A stretch of DNA of 59,136 nt, taken from assembly GCA_023212695.1 (NCBI GenBank), contig JALCCG010000129.1:1-59136 (forward strand), given 5' to 3'. Position numbers and translations under genes: made by a program. Every line of letters begins with the position of its first letter. The first letter of the stretch is position 1. Below, piece by piece: positions 39,000 through 48,900 of the stretch. The notes under the pieces are model-generated. The model saw nothing but the letters and a program-made list of their open reading frames with translations, was not told the origin of the DNA and made no database searches. Origin of the DNA: Sporisorium sorghi (Eukaryota > Basidiomycota > Ustilaginomycetes > Ustilaginales > Ustilaginaceae).

Positions 39000-40805
39000 T
39001 CAGCACCCCGTCGGGCCCTGGATATCGTACCTCTTGCCTCTGACCGCCCACAGTCCCCAGTTGGCCTTGACGGCCACGCGCGGGTCGAAGTCCGCCACCG
39101 CCCACTGCTGCGACGCAAACACGTTCTCACCAGGCGTGATGAGCCAGTCGAACTCGCCGCGCACGCCGTCGACGCTCTCGAACGCCAGCACGTCGCGCTC
39201 CACATCGGCAGGCGAAAAGCCCGTAGCGATGAGCGCACAGCGCGTTGAGAGGATCTGCCCAATCGCACGCGCCCACTCGCGCTGCGCCTGTACAACAGGC
39301 GCGGTGGTGAGCGCGGCGAACATGTGGCCATCGGGCGAGGCGAGCACGGGCGCAGGCTCCTCCGCCGGGAGGTCGCCGCCTTCGGGCGACGACGACGCAT
39401 CCACCGTATACGCCCGTCTGCTTGTAGAAGAAGCATCGAGGTGCTGCTGCTGCTGCTGCTCCGCAATCTGCGCCTTGGCCAGCTCCACCGCGTCGTCAGC
39501 TGCCTTTTGCGCCGAGGCTTCGGTCGATTCTGCACTCCCCGCACCCGCAGCGTGGTAGGTGCTCTTAGCACGCGCAAAGTGCGCCTCGTGATCGCGCTCC
39601 TCCTGCCGCGCCCGATCCGCCTCCTCCACCGCCACCTGCGACGGGAACCCAAACCCGGGACTGAACGCAAAAAACACATCCGTGTACGCATCGAACGGCT
39701 CCAGCTGCGCATGTACATCCTCGTACTTGCTCTGGATCGTCGTAATCGTCAGGCCCTCCGAAACCACAACCGTGCGCGAGGGGACGCCGTAGTTGGACTT
39801 GCGCACGCGGCCCTTGTGCATCGAGATGCCGCCCGAACCGGGCGCTGCGCGCTCCTGGAGCTGGATCTGCTTGTCCGAGGGGATGTGCGCCTCGGGCCCG
39901 ATGAGGAACAGGTGGAAGGGTACGCCGGGGAACATGTACGTCAGCTGGTCCCAAACCGCAGGTGGCAGTGTGGACTCTGCGCGGGCACCGACGACAAAGA
40001 TGCGCATCTTGTCGAGCGACGGCTTGTCGCCGACTTTGGGGTGGAGCGTCTGGCGGAGCGCGATCATGCTGCGCAGCCCCTCATGCGTGAGTCTGCGCGA
40101 TTTTTTAGTGTACGGGCTGTTCTCGTGAATCACGGCGCCCATCGTCGTCGGGAACGTCAGCAGCTTACTAACGTGTCTTCGGCTCCGATCCGATTCTATC
40201 GAGTTAAAGTTGCGCGTGTAGAAAAACACGTCCCAGTTGGACATGTTGATCGTCTCCTCAAACCCCTGTGGGCCGGGAAGCTTGAACTCGGACATCTCGC
40301 GACCGCTGCGCAGATCGTGCTCGTCCTCATTCGCCTCGCGTAGTCGCGCGACGTACTTGCCGTGCTCCGTGTCCTCCGCCCACTCCTTCTCGCTGTAGTG
40401 CGTCGGCCAGCCGCAGTCGGGGCACTCGAAGTTGACCAGACGCCGCACTTTGTACTTGGACATGCTGACGGGACACGGGGCGAGCGAGCGGATGCGCTCG
40501 CCGCGCGCCCGGATCGACGCGATGGGCGATTGGGAGAACGGGTGGAACAGGTCGTCCTGCGCCAGCAACGGTTTCTTGGCGGAGCGAGGTGGTAGGGCGA
40601 ATGGGTCGTTTTTCTTTTTGTTGTTCCCGCCGAAGAGGGAGAAGCCGAAAAGGGTGCGATGCTGCTGATGCATCAAGTGTGGTTGTGCGTTGGATGAGGT
40701 TCTGTGGCTTGAGCTCAGCAGTGGGGTTGAGACGGGTCGAAGCGGTGCAGCCGAACGGGCCATGCCGCTGGCGTGCGAGAGCGAGCGTGATGCGGCGGCT
40801 GTCAT
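39000..40805 (-). CDS. MSS51: Mss51-like mitochondrial COX1 translation activator, 601 aa
   Basis: In yeast Mss51 activates COX1 mRNA translation and couples it to cytochrome oxidase assembly at the inner membrane. The N-terminus is Ser/Arg/Ala-rich without acids, as a mitochondrial presequence. Two Cys-Pro motifs of the kind proposed to bind haem are visible (APCPVS near residue 110 and FECPDCGWPTHYS near residue 125). The conserved central Mss51 domain continues through about residue 430. A Glu/Ala/Gln-rich insertion (430-500) is followed by the conserved C-terminal block. It is longer than yeast Mss51 (about 436). The ATG at 40805 was chosen; the longer frame to 40895 starts with TTG. It is divergent from VPS23 across 428 bp. 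Confidence 0.88.
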   Translation of the reverse strand: MTAAASRSLSHASGMARSAAPLRPVSTPLLSSSHRTSSNAQPHLMHQQHRTLFGFSLFGGNNKKKNDPFALPPRSAKKPLLAQDDLFHPFSQSPIASIRARGERIRSLAPCPVSMSKYKVRRLVNFECPDCGWPTHYSEKEWAEDTEHGKYVARLREANEDEHDLRSGREMSEFKLPGPQGFEETINMSNWDVFFYTRNFNSIESDRSRRHVSKLLTFPTTMGAVIHENSPYTKKSRRLTHEGLRSMIALRQTLHPKVGDKPSLDKMRIFVVGARAESTLPPAVWDQLTYMFPGVPFHLFLIGPEAHIPSDKQIQLQERAAPGSGGISMHKGRVRKSNYGVPSRTVVVSEGLTITTIQSKYEDVHAQLEPFDAYTDVFFAFSPGFGFPSQVAVEEADRARQEERDHEAHFARAKSTYHAAGAGSAESTEASAQKAADDAVELAKAQIAEQQQQQHLDASSTSRRAYTVDASSSPEGGDLPAEEPAPVLASPDGHMFAALTTAPVVQAQREWARAIGQILSTRCALIATGFSPADVERDVLAFESVDGVRGEFDWLITPGENVFASQQWAVADFDPRVAVKANWGLWAVRGKRYDIQGPTGC

Positions 40806-40919
40806 GGTTGGAAAGGAGCCTTGCCTCGTCTTGCAGGTCGGGACCAGTTGTCGGAAGAGCCGCTTGCTGGGAGAAGAGGAGGGGAACGACGACAAAAGTC
40901 GAAGGTGGTAGGTTTTATC

Positions 40920-40951
<32 letters not shown>

Positions 40952-41233
40952 TTTCTTCTTCGTTCGGATCACCTCAGCCAAATTTGCTTTAATGTTACGG
41001 CTCGAATCCGATCTGGAGAAATCGGTTTTGCGAGGAGGAGCCCGATCCGCCAAGACTCTTCGCTTTAGAAGGCCGAGCCAACTCAGAATATCACACACAA
41101 CAAGGCGAACGGGCCAGCCTGCTTTCGATGGACAAGCTATCAGTCAACCTGCCTTGCTTCTCCCTCACTGCTTCCATCCCAACTCGACTGGACTCACATC
41201 CCACCTCCATTCTCTGCCAGAGTGTGGCCTGTC
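40806..41233. other. Divergent MSS51/VPS23 promoter with (CAG)n tract
   Basis: 428 bp between two divergent start codons. It contains a CAG trinucleotide tract at about 40919-40950. No gene is seen; both promoters must lie here. Confidence 0.7.
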
Positions 41234-43348
41234 ATGGACCATGCCGTGGTGCAGAAATGGCTGCGCACCGTGCTCGGTCCATACACCGATCGCGACCGCG
41301 TATTCGCCGATGTCGATCGAGCCCTCATCGCTGTCTCATCACTATCGCCCAAAACCGAGGTGTTCACGTTCAACGATGGACGAACCCAACTTCTCCTCAC
41401 ACTCGACGGCACCATTCCGGTTGGCTTTCGCAACACCACGTACAACATCCCCGTAGCCTACTGGATCCCACGCGACTATCCACGCGAACCACCCATGGCG
41501 TTTGTCGCACCTACGCCGGATATGGCGATCCGAAAGGGACCCAATGTCGACCCGAGCGGCGAGATTGGTGGCGAGTATCTGCGGAGATGGCGTAGTAAGC
41601 CGGAAGCGTGTAGCTTGCTGGATTTGATTCATGACTGCCAGCACATGTTTGGGCGCGAACCTCCTGTTTATGCGAAGCCTAAACCGACGCCGGTGTATGC
41701 TACGGCTGCTTTGTCTCAGCAGCAACAGCAGCAGCAGCGCTCACAGCCGTCGACGCCACAACGCCAGGGAAGCACGTCGAGCACGTTTGCTGCACAACGA
41801 ATCGGACACGGCGCTCCACCTTCCGTTCCGGCATCGCCGCAGTCTCCCCACGTGGCAGCAGGAGGAGCAGGGGCTTATGATCAGCGTCAGAAACCACCTC
41901 CGCCAGCGCCTGGCACTCCATCAACTTCTCAAGACGCTCAAGGCCAGCATGCAGCGCCGCATCGACCGCCCAAACCGTCTTCGTCGCTGGGTCCGGATGG
42001 CGGATACGCTGCGTACAGTCCAAGCCCTCGAAACTCGATGTCTCAGCCGAATCAGTACGGATCACCTGCGCCGGTGCCGCAACCGGCGAGGGATATGCAG
42101 TCGCCGCAACAGATGGGAGCCGCGCGCTTTGGATCCGAGGAGGCGTACAGACGATCATCGGGTGCAGGGTTTGCACCGGCAGGGCTTGGCGGGCATCCTT
42201 CGCAACACGCTGCGCTGAATCAAGCTCAGTATGCGCCTCAGTCTCCCGGGGCTGCACCGCAATCTCCTTCGCATGCAGCAGGGACGTGGCAGCAGCAGGG
42301 AGCGGGTGCGCTGGACCGTACGGCGTCGCAGCGTCGAGACTCGCAGCAGTATACCCACTATCAGCCGCAGCCGCAGCCGCATTTGCATCCTCAACAACAG
42401 CAGCAGCAACAGCAGCATCAACAGCAACATCGCTCTCACACTTCACCTTACCCAGCATCGGACCACCACCGTGGAGGATACAATGGCAGCCCAGCATCCG
42501 TCCAGCCATTCCCACCTCAGAACGGACTTGCACCGTATCATCAGCCTCAGCAGCAGCCGACCGGCGTTTTGCAATCGCAATCGCAATCGCAATCGCAATC
42601 GCAATCGCAATCGCAGCCCCCACCGCCGCCTGTACCTGGACCGCATCCTCACCCACATCCCCCTCCAGCGAACGCATTCTCCAACGGTGCCAACGGCTCC
42701 CGCGACACCCCGCCTTCACAGCCAGCCATCGCACCCAAGCCGAAGCGCATCAACCTGCTGGACGACGAAGAGGACCCGAACCCTGCGCAGCCGCCCACCT
42801 CTGCTGCTGTTGTCACGAGCCCCTCGTCCGCGCCACCTCCACCGCGCCCGATCAACCCGGAACTGCTCGCGCTGCACGACCGGCTGTTGCACAAACTCGA
42901 CACGCGCCTCACCACGCTCGCCAGCACCCTCACTGCGTCCAACGCGCGCCTCACCCTTCTTTCATCCGACCTGGACCGCGGCCTACCCGCGATCGACGAC
43001 GAGACCTCCCGCTTGAACGCCGTACGCGACGTATGCCGCACGACAGGCGACCGGCTCCAGGCCTCTGTCGCCCAAATCACCGAGAGCGTCCGCAGCCTGC
43101 AGGCGCGCGAAGACCCCGACCCGGACAGCATGGTGCTCGCGACGAGCATCGTCGGCAATCAGCTCGTGGACCTGGTCGCGGAGGATAACGCGATCGAGGA
43201 TACGCTCTACCATCTGGGCAGGGCGCTCAATGCGGAGAGGATCGATTTGGAGAGGTTCCTGAAGCAGACTAGGCTGTTGGCTAGGGAGCAGTTTATGAAG
43301 CGCGCGTTGGCGATGCGGATTAGTGAGGGGATGGGGTGGGCTGAGTGA
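41234..43348 (+). CDS. VPS23: ESCRT-I subunit Vps23/TSG101, 704 aa
   Basis: Ubiquitin-binding subunit of ESCRT-I, which sorts cargo into multivesicular bodies at endosomes. Residues 1-150 form the UEV domain (a catalytically dead E2 fold; Pro-rich YPREPPMAFV and the SLLDLIHDCQHMFGREPP helix are typical). The central 400 residues are Gln/Pro/Ser/Ala-rich and disordered, with a (QS)n run encoded by a CAATCG hexanucleotide repeat (about 42574-42616). A coiled coil (about 545-620) leads to the C-terminal steadiness box (LYHLGRALNAERIDLERFLK, then REQFMKRAL). It is longer than yeast Vps23 (385) owing to the linker. The ATG at 41234 was chosen; the upstream GTG at 41222 is not a start. Confidence 0.95.
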   Translation: MDHAVVQKWLRTVLGPYTDRDRVFADVDRALIAVSSLSPKTEVFTFNDGRTQLLLTLDGTIPVGFRNTTYNIPVAYWIPRDYPREPPMAFVAPTPDMAIRKGPNVDPSGEIGGEYLRRWRSKPEACSLLDLIHDCQHMFGREPPVYAKPKPTPVYATAALSQQQQQQQRSQPSTPQRQGSTSSTFAAQRIGHGAPPSVPASPQSPHVAAGGAGAYDQRQKPPPPAPGTPSTSQDAQGQHAAPHRPPKPSSSLGPDGGYAAYSPSPRNSMSQPNQYGSPAPVPQPARDMQSPQQMGAARFGSEEAYRRSSGAGFAPAGLGGHPSQHAALNQAQYAPQSPGAAPQSPSHAAGTWQQQGAGALDRTASQRRDSQQYTHYQPQPQPHLHPQQQQQQQQHQQQHRSHTSPYPASDHHRGGYNGSPASVQPFPPQNGLAPYHQPQQQPTGVLQSQSQSQSQSQSQSQPPPPPVPGPHPHPHPPPANAFSNGANGSRDTPPSQPAIAPKPKRINLLDDEEDPNPAQPPTSAAVVTSPSSAPPPPRPINPELLALHDRLLHKLDTRLTTLASTLTASNARLTLLSSDLDRGLPAIDDETSRLNAVRDVCRTTGDRLQASVAQITESVRSLQAREDPDPDSMVLATSIVGNQLVDLVAEDNAIEDTLYHLGRALNAERIDLERFLKQTRLLAREQFMKRALAMRISEGMGWAE

Positions 43349-43705
43349 TGCACTGCACGCGGAGGGTTAATTCAGCTTTTACATTGGATCTCATGTGTGT
43401 GTCTGTGAGATGGGTGTGATGTCGTTGACTAGTGTGTGTGTGTGTGAGAAGTGTGCGATGGTGAAGCGAGTGAGGGGTTTGAGGGCGATGAGAAGAGGCT
43501 GCACAGCGCGCTGCTCACGCGGGCGTGATCGCGTCTTTTGTGCGGCAGCAGCGTGCGCCGGAGTGTTGGTGTGAAGGTTTCCCCTCCTTTTTCCTTTTCA
43601 ACGCCCTCGATCCCTTCACCATCATCACCCCCCACACACACACCGCTCCCTTTTCACTCCACGCAACCCGTCCAGCCACCCAGCACACCACACGAAACAA
43701 GCACA
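43349..43705. other. Intergenic region, no gene seen
   Basis: 357 bp with a TG-rich tract (about 43432-43447) and a CA/CAC-rich leader upstream of the next ATG. No gene is seen. Confidence 0.5.
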
Positions 43706-45211
43706 ATGAGTAGCGCACTCAAACGCAAGCGTGGGCACGACACCGGTACCGGCAGTGGAGGATCACGCACGGGCGTGCAGCCGACCGGTGTTGATGCTGT
43801 CAACGTTTCCAGCACCGATACGAACGTCGAGCTGCGAGCGCATCTCGAGCAGTCGCTGGTGGATCTGCGCGCGTCTGCGGCGCGCATCGAGGCGGTGCTC
43901 GGCTCGCTTCCTGCTCCTCCTGCTGGGTCGCGCGTCCCACTTACGCATGTACACGCCCCTGCGCAGCACGCGCAGCACGCGCAGCACGCTCCACCTCCGG
44001 CAACCTCACCCGTCAAACCCTACATCAGCACCGGCGCAAGCACACCGAGCTGCGAATCGTGCACGGCACTGCACACGGAGCTCTCGACCCTGCGTTCGCA
44101 GCTCGCACAGCACCAGCGCGAACGCGAAGCCTGGCGCGCATTCAAGGCGTGGTGGCTCGACTCCCTGGCCAAACGCGAGCGCAAACATCGGCGGCACCGA
44201 GACGACACGCGTGGTGCAACTGAGAGCGGCACGGGTGGTGGTGGAGGGAGGATGGATAGAGTTGTGGCGAAACTCGACGCTGATGCGCGCCGTGTTTGGG
44301 TGGATGCTGGGATCGTACCCGCAGCGGTGGTGGAGGGTGGGGAAGAGGTACTGTGCGGGGAGGAGCAGAGCGAGCTCACGCTGCCTGGGCTGCTGCCGTC
44401 GGGGGCTGGGAGAGCGGCGAGTGGACCGGGTGTCGCTGGTGGTGAGTTGGAGGGGGTGGAGGGCAAGGCTGGTGACCCGCGGGGTGCGACTTCTGATGAT
44501 GTTGATGGCGACGACGACAGCGCGGATGCTTCCACAGCGTCGTCTGCGTTGGGTCTGCCGTCTTCGCCACCGTCGCCGAAACAGTCTCGCGCGGTGAATC
44601 GTCGCCCTGATGACGCCGTCGGTGCGAGTGGCAGCGCTGCTGGTACCGCACGTGCTGCTGGTGATGGTGCAAGCGCAAGCAAATCTACTACCAAGCCAAA
44701 CACACTCACAGGGACAGGAGCGGGCGATCGCACAACATCGACCGCCTCTAGGAGTAGCCCTAATTATCACACACACGCCGCTGCTGCCACCGCCGCTGCT
44801 GCTGAACGGGACGACACTCGCACCACTGACACCGGTGTGACAGCTGAAGACACAGCTGCCGCCACGCACCGCAATCACCGCCACGCTTCCATCAACCGCA
44901 CCACCACCCTTAACCCCCCCTCCAACGCCGAAGCAGCGTACATCGACACCTCGCCCATCCGCAACCGCCTTACACGACGCACGCTGCACGCCTCAGCCTG
45001 CCCCGACTGCTGCGCATTCTACGCGCAGCTCAACTCCGCCTCCACCGCTCAAGGCAGGGCGGAGGGCGACATTTCGCGCCAGGCGTGCAGCCGACACCGC
45101 ACGACTTTCGCGCGTGCACACACGCCTGAGGGCTACTGGAATATCGGCTTTCCCTCGACGCAGGAGGCTGAGGCTATTAATGCGCAGGCGAGGGACGGAA
45201 GGAGGGGGTAG
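43706..45211 (+). CDS. Sae2/CtIP/Ctp1-type DNA end-resection factor, 501 aa
   Basis: Cofactor that stimulates Mre11 nuclease to start resection of DNA double-strand breaks, in the nucleus. The N-terminus has a basic KRKRGH and a helical segment (about 35-65) suited to oligomerisation. The middle is low-complexity and acidic/Ser/Thr-rich with several SP and TP sites that could be CDK targets. The C-terminal 75 residues carry the family signature: CPDC starting at about residue 432, CSRHR near 461-465 and TPEGYWNIGFP. This matches the conserved CxxC...RHR...FP pattern of CtIP and Ctp1. The ATG at 43706 (CACAATGAG) is preferred over the long Pro/Ser leader frame from 43538. It is convergent with the RasGEF across a gap-containing junction. 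Confidence 0.82.
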   Translation: MSSALKRKRGHDTGTGSGGSRTGVQPTGVDAVNVSSTDTNVELRAHLEQSLVDLRASAARIEAVLGSLPAPPAGSRVPLTHVHAPAQHAQHAQHAPPPATSPVKPYISTGASTPSCESCTALHTELSTLRSQLAQHQREREAWRAFKAWWLDSLAKRERKHRRHRDDTRGATESGTGGGGGRMDRVVAKLDADARRVWVDAGIVPAAVVEGGEEVLCGEEQSELTLPGLLPSGAGRAASGPGVAGGELEGVEGKAGDPRGATSDDVDGDDDSADASTASSALGLPSSPPSPKQSRAVNRRPDDAVGASGSAAGTARAAGDGASASKSTTKPNTLTGTGAGDRTTSTASRSSPNYHTHAAAATAAAAERDDTRTTDTGVTAEDTAAATHRNHRHASINRTTTLNPPSNAEAAYIDTSPIRNRLTRRTLHASACPDCCAFYAQLNSASTAQGRAEGDISRQACSRHRTTFARAHTPEGYWNIGFPSTQEAEAINAQARDGRRG

Positions 45212-45337
45212 CGCGTAGCTGTGTGCTGTGTCGCGCCGTGCGAAGGCTCATACCATCGACAAGGAGGCGCAGGCAGCTGGAGCGAAGAGAAGGTCGTCCT
45301 GGGCGAGCATGGTGTGGTTGCAGCGTGTTCCACTCTC

Positions 45338-45358
45338 TGACCCTGACCCTGACCCTAA
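45338..45358 (+). repeat. Variant telomere-like tract
   Basis: TGACCCTGACCCTGACCCTAA, which on the other strand reads TTAGGG followed by TCAGGG units. It lies just before a C27 homopolymer and the scaffold gap. Confidence 0.6.
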
Positions 45359-45488
45359 TCTTGGCCCGAGTCGGCAGGCTTCGTTCATGCCCCCCCCCCC
45401 CCCCCCCCCCCCCCCCTGGGGTTCCCCGAGTAGGCACGGGGAGGCGCTGTGTGGCTCTTCGGTTGGCCTTTGCGGTGGTGGTGTGGTG

Positions 45489-45498
45489 NNNNNNNNNN
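45489..45498. other. Scaffold gap (10 N)
   Basis: Ten N of nominal length, flanked on both sides by C-homopolymer stretches. Confidence 0.99.
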
Positions 45499-45653
45499 CT
45501 CGGGGTTGTCCCGCCCTTCTCCCACCCGCTTCCCCCCCCCCAGCCCGTCAAACTGGCCCGGACGCGAGTCTTGGTTGATTGCCCCCCCCCCCCCCGCGGT
45601 TGTGTATAGGCGATGCAGTCGAAGTCGATGTTGCTCGGTTCTCTCTCTTGCGT

Positions 45654-45708
<55 letters not shown>

Positions 45709-45934
45709 TTTTGCTTGTGCTCACAACATATGACCCTAGACACGATCGCATCAAACCATTCGCTCGTCACACCGCTCCATTTACACTGTTGACTCTCCCT
45801 CACCTCGCACCACCCGAACATCCCACGCCTCTCGAACCACTCGCTCACTCACACACACGCTGTTCACACACATTTCGTCGTTCATCAACTTCCATTTCCA
45901 CATCCCCCGCTCTACCCTCTGCACTGCGCTGCGC

Positions 45935-48900
45935 CTACAAAAACCCACTCTCCTGCAACAATCTCGCAATCTTCTCGTCCTCCCTCTCCCTCGGCTCCAA
46001 CAGCAAACTCTGCTCGTACAAATCGTCCGCCGACCTTGCATCGACCAGGTTCGCCTCGATGAACTTCTCCAACGCCGGCACGGGCGCCAAGTTGTACGGC
46101 GTGCTCTGGTGAATCATAATCTCCCTGATCACTTCGGCCGTCTTCTGCCTCTTGCCGAAGTTGATCAGCGCGTCGTTCTCCTTCAACCGGTCTCGATTGC
46201 CGTCCTCTATGAACGTCAGATCGCCCAAGTAGCGACCCAGGAAGGGAACGCATGGCGGGCGGAGCTGGTGCAGCAGCTCGCGGTAGTTCGCCCAGTTGCG
46301 CGAGGCAGACGTGAGCGTCTCGAGCGACTCGAACACCAACACGTGCTTCTGCGACACCGCATCCCACGTCCGTCGTAACCGATGCACCGGCGCCGTCGAC
46401 AGCGCAGACACAATCGCCCACATCCCCGAAAAGTTATTCAAAGCCCGACACCGATCCGCAATGCTGATGAAGTGCTTGATGATCGCAGCGCGCTTCTTGA
46501 GGTCTTCCTGCTGCAGGATGGTCTCTGCTACCCAGGCGGAGATGCGGTTGTGCGTGTTGATGCTCTCCATGATACCCTTGGCGTGGACGTCGTTGCCCGG
46601 TTTGGTCCATTTGAGCCCGAGACACTCGGCGGGCTTCACCTTGTTGTACAGCCGCGACTCGAGCAGCGTCAGCTGCCGCGCCAGCTCCAGCGGGTCGATC
46701 TCGAGGAACTTGATCTTCTTCATGTTCTTGGGCAAGATGGGTGCAGGCGCAGATGTCGGCAACATCATCTTGCGGATCATCTGCTCTCCTTCACCCTGCC
46801 GCCTCTCGACCAGACGCTGCAAGTGCTGCGACGGCGGCTTCATAGACGGCGCTTCGCCCATCTCTTCGACCGCGAAGCGTCGCACCTGATCCAGGTACGG
46901 CTCGTCCTCGCCCTCGTAAAAGTGCATCTCGAGCCAAGATTTGAGCACGTTGAAGACGCGAATACGGATGGGGATCTGCTTCTTCTCGGTCCACAGCGCC
47001 AGCTCGTCCTCACTCAACCCTTCCGGCGGCAGGATGCGGAAGCGCTGCGCCAGCAAGTCGAGCAGCGTCTGCGTCGTCGTAAACGAGCGGTACGTCATCA
47101 GGAACGTGTTGTTGAACGAACTGTCAAACCCGTTGTGCATCGTCAGACGCGCCAGCAACGCCTCGAGCGTCGCACCCTTCACCGAGCCGTCCTGCGCAAT
47201 CACAATGTCATCGCCCATATAGTCAGGCAGTAGGAACCACGGCACCTCTTCCTCCTTGCGCCGCGTCGTGGTCGACAGCGCCGTATTGTTGGTGCCGATG
47301 CTGTGTTCGCTGTCCTGCGTCATGGTGCTGGTGAGCGGGGCTTCGTCGCCCAGCAGCCGACGCAGCTTGCCGCTGCCCGTGCGGATCGACTCGCCATCCT
47401 CGTCGATGCTGCCGGGCGTGTGACCGTCCACCAGCGTGCCTCGACGACTGAGAATTCGACCCGATCCGTCCGTGTACGACTGCATCGAGCGCACTGAGCC
47501 GCCCGTCGTGACCGACGTCGAGCGTTGGCGGTAGCTGCTCGACGCATACGACGTGGAGCCCATGCGGCCGGGAGCCAAGCTGGTGACGGGCGAGTTGGTC
47601 GTCGAGCCCGTAGTAGTCGCCCGACTGCCCGACCTGGCCCGAGGCCCGTTGGGCACAGCAATGCCCGGCCCCAAGTACATGAACTCGGCCTCCCCGTCCG
47701 GCTCGTCGTCGCCGTCGCCACCTCGGCCGTAGCGTGCCATCTGCTCGACCTCTTCGTGCAGACCGTTGCTGGTGCTGTTGCCCTTGCGCGAGAACACGCC
47801 CGTCGAAGGCAGGGTAATGCCATCTTCCGAGCCGTACACCGACGCACGCGCGCCGAGGAAAGGCGACGCATCCTTGAGCTGCTCTTCGCCCACTTTGGCG
47901 AGTTCTTCGAGGGTCTTGACGACGGCCGAAGACAGCTTGGCTAGCTTGACGCTCTGCTTTTCTATCGCAATGGCGGCACTGCCAGCAGAGTCAGACGCAG
48001 AGCTGTCCTGCTCCTGCACAGCAAGCAGAAGCGAGCACGATGCATCGTAGGCGACTTGCTTGAGCACCACGAAGCGTCGCATGAGACCGCGCGCCTTGGT
48101 CGCGTTGGCGGCGTTGCGTTCGTTGATAGGTGATGACCTCACCTCTTTCGCATTGGGACCGTCGACGTCGAGACCCGAGGCCAGATCGATGCTCTCGATC
48201 AATGCTTCGAGTGCACCGAATCGTGAAAGGATCGACGCGGCAGATTTGGCAACGCTGCTATTGCTGCTGATGCTGCCGTTGCTGCTGTTGCTGCTGTTGC
48301 TGGCGACGCCGCCGTTGCTGCTAGCCTGCGTTGTTGCGACCACCGCCTCGCTCGCAGCCTCGAGCTGGCCAAGAGCCTGCTGCAACAGCTGAACCATCTG
48401 CTGGTCCAACCGCTTCTCTGGAATGCGGCGCAACGTCAACAAACCGCGCACCACCGCCGACTCTGTATCTCTGCGCTGATCAAACGGATTGCTGCGTGCA
48501 CCCTTGCTCTCGGCCCTGATCAACGCAGTCTCGTACTTGGACGGCAGCACAAACCCGTTACCCAGCCATCCCGCCGCCATCCCACTACCAAACGAGGTCG
48601 GACCCACGCCATTGAGACCCATATCGCTCTCGACACTGCCCTCAACCCTGCGCAACCAGCCTCGACTGTACAGTGCACCGAGCGCAGTGCTCCTCGACTT
48701 TTCGGCTTCAGAGCTCAGGCTTTGCAGCGTACGCATGAGCTCGAGTGCGTCTTCGCGCAGACGATGGCGGCACTTGTACAGCTTTTGAAAGACGTCTGTG
48801 TCGAGATGGGTCATGGTGCTCGACATGCCCGAGGTGGGCGACGAGGCGAGGGTGACGGTGTGATCGATAACCTGTCGTGAGGAGAGGACGAGCTTGGAGA

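Larger units (their letters stand above)
45212..45934. other. Convergent junction with telomere-like repeats, C-homopolymers, gap and (TG)n
   Basis: The 723-bp junction contains (CCCTGA)n ending in CCCTAA (45338-45358), C27 (45390-45416), ten N (45489-45498), C10 (45532-45541), C14 (45582-45595) and a ~40-bp (TG)n tract (about 45667-45708). Frames through these repeats are not genes. Confidence 0.75.

Noticed and set aside
37270..39105. 611-codon minus-strand frame across UDP-xylose synthase
   Set aside because: Antisense shadow; Arg/His/Val-rich composition is typical of mirrored GC-rich codons.
40919..40950. Possible CRISPR-like or tandem array
   Set aside because: Simple CAG trinucleotide repeat with no spacers; the same applies to the AG, CT, TG, TTG and GCT tracts in the window.
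45548..45848. Minus-strand frame with long His-Thr repeat
   Set aside because: Direct translation of the (TG)n microsatellite next to a scaffold gap.
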